This document shows, piece after piece, positions 58,746 to 64,000 of a stretch of 64,000 nucleotides of DNA. The notes under the pieces are model-generated. The model made no database searches and was not told where the DNA came from. It saw only the letters and a list, made by a program, of their open reading frames with translations. Position numbers and translations under genes: made by a program. This stretch comes from Crocodylus rhombifer (lineage: Eukaryota > Chordata > Crocodylia > Crocodylidae). The stretch spans positions 744,001 to 808,000 of the forward strand of contig JAVSML010024447.1 in the NCBI GenBank assembly GCA_038503035.1, given 5' to 3'. Positions within the stretch are counted from its first letter, which is position 1, and each line of letters opens with the position of its first letter.

Positions 58746-60080
58746 TCAATAACAATGTATCTGCCCAGAAAAATTGCCCAGAATAGCATATTCTGGAATG
58801 AACAGTAGCTCCCTGTGTGGACCCTGTGTTCCAGAATAAGACGCTTCTTTATTCTGGAATAACAGTTACACAAAGTGACTCTTATTCTTCAATCCATACA
58901 AGCAGCTTCTACAAAGCTATTCCAATCAATTTATTTGTGTACATAAAACATAAGAAAAGAATACATGGTTCTTCAGGGTATCTGGGTGGGCATATCTCTC
59001 TGATTTATAAGCAGACATAGTTCAAATTAATAAAAATAGAATAATTCTATCTCACCCTTGCAGAAGGTACTGAATTTTCATAATTGCTTATAGATCTTAC
59101 TGTGACATTTTAAATCCACATGCAACTCTCCATGGGACTTGTATTAAAAATATATTTTATTGAAATATTGTAACTTAACTGGGGATGTACTGTTTTTGTT
59201 TGCTTTACTCATCATTTTCAGAATAAGATTTCTTTAAAGTCTGAAGTCACTGTTATATTGAAATTTATGTGTTTGGTTGTTTTTAAAACTCTTTCCAGAT
59301 AATGTTCCAGGGGAACAATATTTAAACATGGATATCGTATTTTGTGGTCCTGTTATTTTTAGAAGCTAAATTGCATACTGCATTATCACTCCCATGGAAT
59401 ACATAGTAATATTTGGTTAAACTTTAGTGCCCTGTCCCTAAAGACATAGTTCACTGATGTATACCAGAGTGAGATTTTTTTTTTATTTTATTTTTTTAAC
59501 TTCTGGTTTAGTATCATTGGTTTTGTGAAATGGGGCTTGCATCTATGCAGTTTTTTCATTAAAAATTTAAGAGACTAGAAATAGGTTTCTACTTTTGAGA
59601 GTGCCTTTTTTAAAGAGGAAGAATTCTGACAAAGCAGTATATCCAAAATACTTTAACATCAACTTTTCAAGAGGATTTTTTTCTCATAATGGGGTTTTGT
59701 TTTGGTGTGCTATTCCAGTCGGAAGTTAGAGACTATTATTTTTTTTTAAAAAAAGGTAAATTAAATCTAATGACCTTAATTCTGGCGAAAACGAGTTGTC
59801 GTAAAAGCCCTTTAAAGACTGAAAATACCTTTTCACAGAACGGATGCATACAGGTAGCACCAGCACACCCTTCTTCATATTTTAATGCCAGCGTGCTTTG
59901 CACTTGAGCTGGAGAAGTGGTTTGTACAGGTGAAAGGACATTCTTTCCCAGTGGTAGAAGAAGTGCCAATGCAACCATTTTTTCTTTTTTGTAATCTAGA
60001 TACCTGTATCAGGAACTGGAAAAGACGACTTAACTCACATGAAATAGGACTTGGTAGCCATGAGAGGATCCAGTCACTAG

Positions 60081-60383
60081 GGGTGTCTACATGTGCTCTG
60101 GAATGGGAGGAGGGGTGTTTTAATTAAAGTGGCTCCTGGACAGCCACTCTAATTTAAAACGCTGCAGCATCACGTGTATTCAGCATCCCCTGCTTCAAAA
60201 TGCCCATGGGGGCGCACTTTAACTAAAGCTTATTCAAAGAGTTTTAGTTAAAGCACCTGCACCCCCTCCACGCCATTTAGAAACATGGGACATTGAATAC
60301 ATGTGATGCTGCAGCTTGCTGGAGTGTTCTAATTGGAACGCTCCAGCAGACTTGCTTATTTGGAGCACATTGTATAGACACCC
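60081..60383. mobile_element. Palindromic MITE (about 303 bp)
   Basis: Left end GGGTGTCTACATGTGCTC; reverse complement of the right end GGGTGTCTATACAATGTGCTC. Both flanks carry TAG. The two halves are largely reverse complements (GCATCACGTGTATTCA against GAATACATGTGATGC), with TTTAATTAAAG and AACTAAAGC words. The superfamily is unresolved; the 3-bp TAG would fit PIF/Harbinger. Confidence 0.85.
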
Positions 60384-60852
60384 TAGCAGCTTAGGCTAGG
60401 CTAGATTTGAGCCAATGATGTAAAAGAATCTCTCATTATTGATCCTTTGAGACATCCAGTGTTCTTATTCTTGTACTGCTTTTACCACTTGAGATGAACC
60501 TGGAAGTTAGTGTAGAGCAAGATATGGTGTGTTTGAGTTTCTAGGGGTTAGGTTTTGCGATGTCCTTCATGAATATCTATAGATGTTAGAAAAGCTGAGT
60601 AATACAACAGTACAACTGGGCAGCATTTAGCTAAGAATCAGCAAAATGTAATATTTAGTAGTTGTGCCCCTCTTATTACTTTGAAAGCTTACCAAAGGAA
60701 AGCTCTGTAAGACAGTAATGCTTCGTCATATGTTGGAAACTTCTTTCTTTGTGTTAATATTAACTTTGAATAACTTTCAGTGTTTGTATTTATTATGGGG
60801 AGACAAGCTATTGTTTTCATGTTTGAAGAACCCTTTTTTTTTTTCTTTTCAG

Positions 60853-60947
60853 ACCCTCTGTCATCTTAGGAGTGACAAATCCTTTTTTTGCTAAAACGCT
60901 TCAACACTGGCCACACATTATTCGAATAGGAGATATTAAACTTCCAG
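60853..60947 (+). CDS. DENND6A: DENND6A coding exon 12 (last in window)
   Basis: The exon encodes [20 protein letters not shown] and [11 protein letters not shown] (residues 324-355), the GVTNPFF motif of the cDENN end. The acceptor is CTTTTCAG at 60852 after a long T/C tract, and the donor GTAAAG at 60948, phase 1. No candidate for the next exon is seen before 64000. Confidence 0.96.
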
Positions 60948-61624
60948 GTAAAGTATAAACTCTTCTACAGTACTCTATTATAGGCTATATAAAATATCAT
61001 ACCTTTCTTTCCTTTAATGAAATCTTAGATGTTAATACAGGAGCCTTTAGGTTTGCATGCTGCTTTATGAAGCTGTTTGTAGGTCTGAGTTTATGTAAAA
61101 TAACTCAATCTACGTTGCACGTGTAACTTAAGGATGATAAGTAAATTCAAATGCTTTGTGTCACTTGGTCATATCCATCTAGTATCCATCTCTTTGTCTT
61201 CAAGGTAGGAAGCAGTAATAGCCATTAGCTTCCATGTTTGTTCATTGATATTTAAATATGTTCTGCTTTCATACCTCTACTAAGAGTGTAACAACTGAAA
61301 CCACCTGCTCAAAGGTAGCATTTTACTAACTGTCACTAAACATGACCTTTAGTCTATGTATATTTTTCTTGCATTTTTTTTATTTTAGAACCAGAAAAAT
61401 ATAGGAGTGACAGTTGCTAAAAAGTACACACAGTATTACCTGTAACCATAAAGCTTAACCATTGATGCAATAGTAGTGTGAAATTACACATTCACCAGTG
61501 CAGCTTTTAAACATATATTAAATGTGAAGTCATTATAGCTGTTAAGTTTGATTTTTTTTTTCTTTACCAAAGGCTAGCTTCCCAGCCAACAGTAGTAATA
61601 TGCATCATTATGATTGTGATGTGA

Positions 61625-62720
61625 AGTAGAATCATAGAAAATTAGGGGTGGAAGGGACCTTAGGAGGTTATCTAATCCAGTCCCCTGCTTAAAGCAGGAC
61701 CATTTCTAACTATATCATCCCAGCCAAGGCTTTGTCTAGCCAGGTCTTACAAATCTCCAAGGATGGAGATTCAGCAACCTCTCTGGGTGACCTGTTCCAG
61801 TGCTTTACTACCCCCTTGTGGGTTTGCGGGTTTTTTTTTCCTAATATTTAACCTAAACTTCTTTTGTAGCAACTTGAGACTGTTGCTCCTTGTTCTGTCA
61901 TCTGCCACCACTGAGAATGGTCTAGTTTAGGGGTCAGCATAGTTTTTGGGCAGAGTGCCAAAAAACCTGGAAACCTCAACTTGCAAGATGTTGGCATGCC
62001 AGGGGTGGATGACAGGGTGACCTGGGTGGGGCCCAATCCTTGTTGTGGCAGCGCAGCCCTGGCCACTTCCCTGCTGTCCACCCCAAGGCTTGTGTGCACC
62101 CACCACTGGCAACAAGTCAGGCCAGGTCTCTATGGACCCCGGTGCAGATACTTGTAGCCTCCCTGCTGCATACAGCCTGGGCTCCATGGTTGGCAGCAGG
62201 GGCCTGTCCAAAGCCCAGGCCATCTGTGGTGTTCCAAGCAAGATGGCTTTGTATGCTATGCTCTGGCATGTTTGCCAGGGGTTGCCGATTCCTGGTCTAA
62301 TTCCACACTCTTTGGAACCACCCTTCAGGTAGTTGAAGGCTGCTATTAAATCCCTTCTGTCTTCTCATCTCCAGACTTAGTAAGCCAAATTCTCTCAGCC
62401 TGCCTTCAGAAATCATGTGCCTCAGCCTCCTAACCATTTTCATTGCCCTCTGTTGGACTTCCTCCAGTTTGTCCACATCCTTTCTGTAGTAAGGGGCCCA
62501 AAACTGAACACAGTACTCCAGATGTGGCCTCACCAATGCCGAAGAGCGGAAGAGTCACTTCCCTTGATCTGCTTCTACTAATGCAGCCCAGTATGCTGTT
62601 AACAAGGCCGCACTGGCTCATATTCAGCTTATTGTCCACTGTAACCCCCAGGTCCTTTTCTGCAGAGCTGCTGCTTAACCAGTTCAAGTACCTGAACTCA
62701 ATCCCCCTTTGTCTAGGTAT
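61625..62720 (-). mobile_element. CR1 LINE 3' part, split by a hAT insertion
   Basis: Minus-strand peptides include [20 protein letters not shown] and [20 protein letters not shown] followed by [18 protein letters not shown]. The copy is interrupted at 61920-62302 by a hAT element and resumes in register. The 3' end begins at about 61625 with AATCATAGAAAATTAGGGGT. Confidence 0.9.
61928..62294. mobile_element. hAT MITE (367 bp) nested in CR1
   Basis: Ends are TAGGGGTCAGCATAGTTTTT and GGGGTTGCCGATTCCTG. Flanking duplications are GTCTAGTT at 61920 and GTCTAATT at 62295 (7 of 8). The CR1 text continues on both sides. Confidence 0.9.
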
Positions 62721-63204
62721 GTACATTTATTCTGCTCTGGACCAAGAATGTAGATGTTACTTAAGGCCAGCATATTTCAGCCTGAAATGCTTTTTTTTGT
62801 AAGAAAATATCCAGTAGTGTTCCACTTTCTGAGCATAGTCATTGGTATTAGCCTTGGTACTGTTTTCACCAGACCTTGAGAAGCTTTTGAAAGAGGAGGA
62901 AAGATAATTAAAGTAGAAATTCATGGTCCCATAATAAGGTAGTAGAAAATAGATTACCTTTCAAGCTTCTTTAAAATCCTATTGTACATTGAAATTTGTT
63001 TTAAAAAGCTAGTGTACCACTTCAAGGTCAGAACACTGCTCAGCCCAAACTTATGGCCATTTTAATCAAGTGGATCCTGATGTACAGATATCCCTAAAGT
63101 GTTTTTTAACTTTATGTGCAAAGGTGGAGAGAAATCTCTGAGCAATATCTGTACAGCTTATAGTACTGCACTTGACTGCCCCTTTTGAAAGCTAGTGTTC
63201 AGCT

Positions 63205-63466
63205 CAGTGATTCACAGGTAGGCTGCCACAAGATCCTTTGAAGGGTGTATCTGGGGCATCATGAGAGGTAAGCCAGGTGTGAGGAGGTAAGCGGATAAGG
63301 GCAAGCTCAAGCAATTCCTCCACTGCTTGCCACTCTGCAAAGAGATGAGCACTATAATAAATAAGATGCTCAATTCACAGAAGTTGTGAAGGGGGTGCCT
63401 CAAGTCTAGTGAGGGGTGCTTTGCATCAGAGTGGTCCCCCAAATCTAAAAAGGTTGAGAACTGCTG
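63205..63466. mobile_element. hAT MITE (262 bp)
   Basis: The right end is AAAAAGGTTGAGAACTGCTG and the left end CAGTGATTCACAGGTAGG. Flanking duplications are GTTCAGCT at 63197 and GTCCAGCT at 63467 (7 of 8). Confidence 0.82.
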
Positions 63467-64000
63467 GTCCAGCTAAGCATGACAGCAAAGTTGTCTTATT
63501 TTTGGCTCTACAGAACAGCATCAGGCTCCTTTGAACTGTTCATGAAATGTCAACAGGGTGCAGAAATTCTTGGCTAGAGGAAGAAGCAAAAGGTCCTACC
63601 TCAGAAACAAAAAAAAGTCAGTACTTGCTAAAGGGAGCGTGCCCTGGGTTTGGAAACTAGGAGGCTGAGTTCAGGTCTTCTCTTCTGACTGCTCTTGATG
63701 TTTCTGGGTACTTCACAGTTTTGTGGTTGACCAAATGTTTACTTTCACTGAAGGCTCCTGCCCCAGGTAACCCAGAAGGGGAACTGGATAACATTTTAGG
63801 AAATGAATGCAGAAGACAATTCTTCATTACTATGCATGGATTATTTTTTTCTTTTGTGACCATGCTACAGGCATCTTGAAAGAAAAATGGACACTTTTTT
63901 TTCACATTTTCTCCAGTTGAGAGTATTTTTATTTGTAATGCACATCATTTAAATGAAAAGCCTGTAAGACTATAAGCAGTCTATTAAAATTTTTATGAAT

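Larger units (their letters stand above)
57914..60852 (+). other. DENND6A: DENND6A intron 11
   Basis: Contents are a plus-strand CR1 3' part (58208-58745) and a palindromic MITE (60081-60383). 58750-60075 and 60390-60850 hold nothing I can name. Confidence 0.7.
31584..64000 (+). other. DENND6A: DENND6A gene, exons 1-12 of a longer gene that runs off the right edge
   Basis: Twelve coding exons total 1066 nt, about 355 codons of a protein that is about 600 residues in vertebrates. All introns begin GT and end AG and phases match throughout. The translated peptides (for example [59 protein letters not shown]) are near-identical to vertebrate DENND6A (FAM116A). The family acts as a guanine-nucleotide exchange factor for Rab14 on recycling endosomes and affects ADAM10 and N-cadherin trafficking. 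The window covers the upstream DENN part and most of the central DENN core; the downstream dDENN region lies beyond 64000. Intron sizes vary from 96 bp (intron 2) to 9.6 kb (intron 3). No frameshift or stop is seen, so the gene looks functional. The paralogue DENND6B is excluded by the closer match and by the SLMAP neighbour. Confidence 0.96.
60948..64000 (+). other. DENND6A: DENND6A intron 12 (partial)
   Basis: Contents are a minus-strand CR1 (61625-62720) split by a hAT MITE (61928-62294), and another hAT MITE (63205-63466). The rest shows no exon or repeat I recognise. Confidence 0.75.

Noticed and set aside
63205..64000. Search for DENND6A exon 13
   Set aside because: No acceptor followed by a peptide resembling the next conserved segment was seen, so the exon is taken to lie beyond the window.

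Overview
This window looks like nuclear DNA of an amniote, most likely a crocodilian (a turtle is the main alternative). It has intron-split vertebrate genes, two CpG-island promoters, many CR1 LINEs of several ages, hAT-type and palindromic MITEs, old MIR/L3 relics, a Penelope-like element and LTR remnants. Bird genomes rarely carry this mix. The species is an inference; the two host genes are firm.

Layout. 1-12837 (- strand) is intron 1 of SLMAP. 12838-13035 is the first coding exon of SLMAP, and 13600-14400 is its CpG-island promoter. 14400-31160 is a repeat-rich spacer with no supported host gene. 31160-31870 is a second CpG island with exon 1 of DENND6A (+ strand). From there to the right edge lie coding exons 1-12 of DENND6A, about 355 codons, each with consensus splice signals and matching phase. 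The last visible exon ends at 60947 and the remaining exons lie beyond 64000. The genes are divergent, which agrees with the vertebrate SLMAP/DENND6A synteny.

Function (family knowledge). SLMAP is a tail-anchored FHA/coiled-coil protein of the STRIPAK phosphatase complex that docks phosphorylated MST1/2 kinases. DENND6A is a DENN-domain exchange factor for Rab14 on endosomes. Nothing in the sequence suggests the two act in one pathway; they are simply neighbours.

Repeats dominate. Five long and six short CR1 pieces were found, two with long reverse-transcriptase reading frames (48.1-49.5 and 52.6-53.9 kb). There are two related solo LTRs in opposite orientation (15.75-17.17 and 42.6-43.6 kb). 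At least five hAT MITEs have near-perfect or perfect 8-bp target duplications, several nested in other repeats. A palindromic MITE family occurs at 2.15, 23.9 and 60.1 kb, and a Penelope-like remnant has a 90-bp in-frame duplication. Several GC-rich palindromic or minisatellite blocks were also seen, at 19.6, 25.2-26.4, 32.7-33.7, 45.1, 49.7 and 56.6 kb. I found no CRISPR array, tRNA, rRNA or operon, and no convincing new biological system. The most unusual material is the GC-rich palindromic repeat family and the layered transposon insertions.
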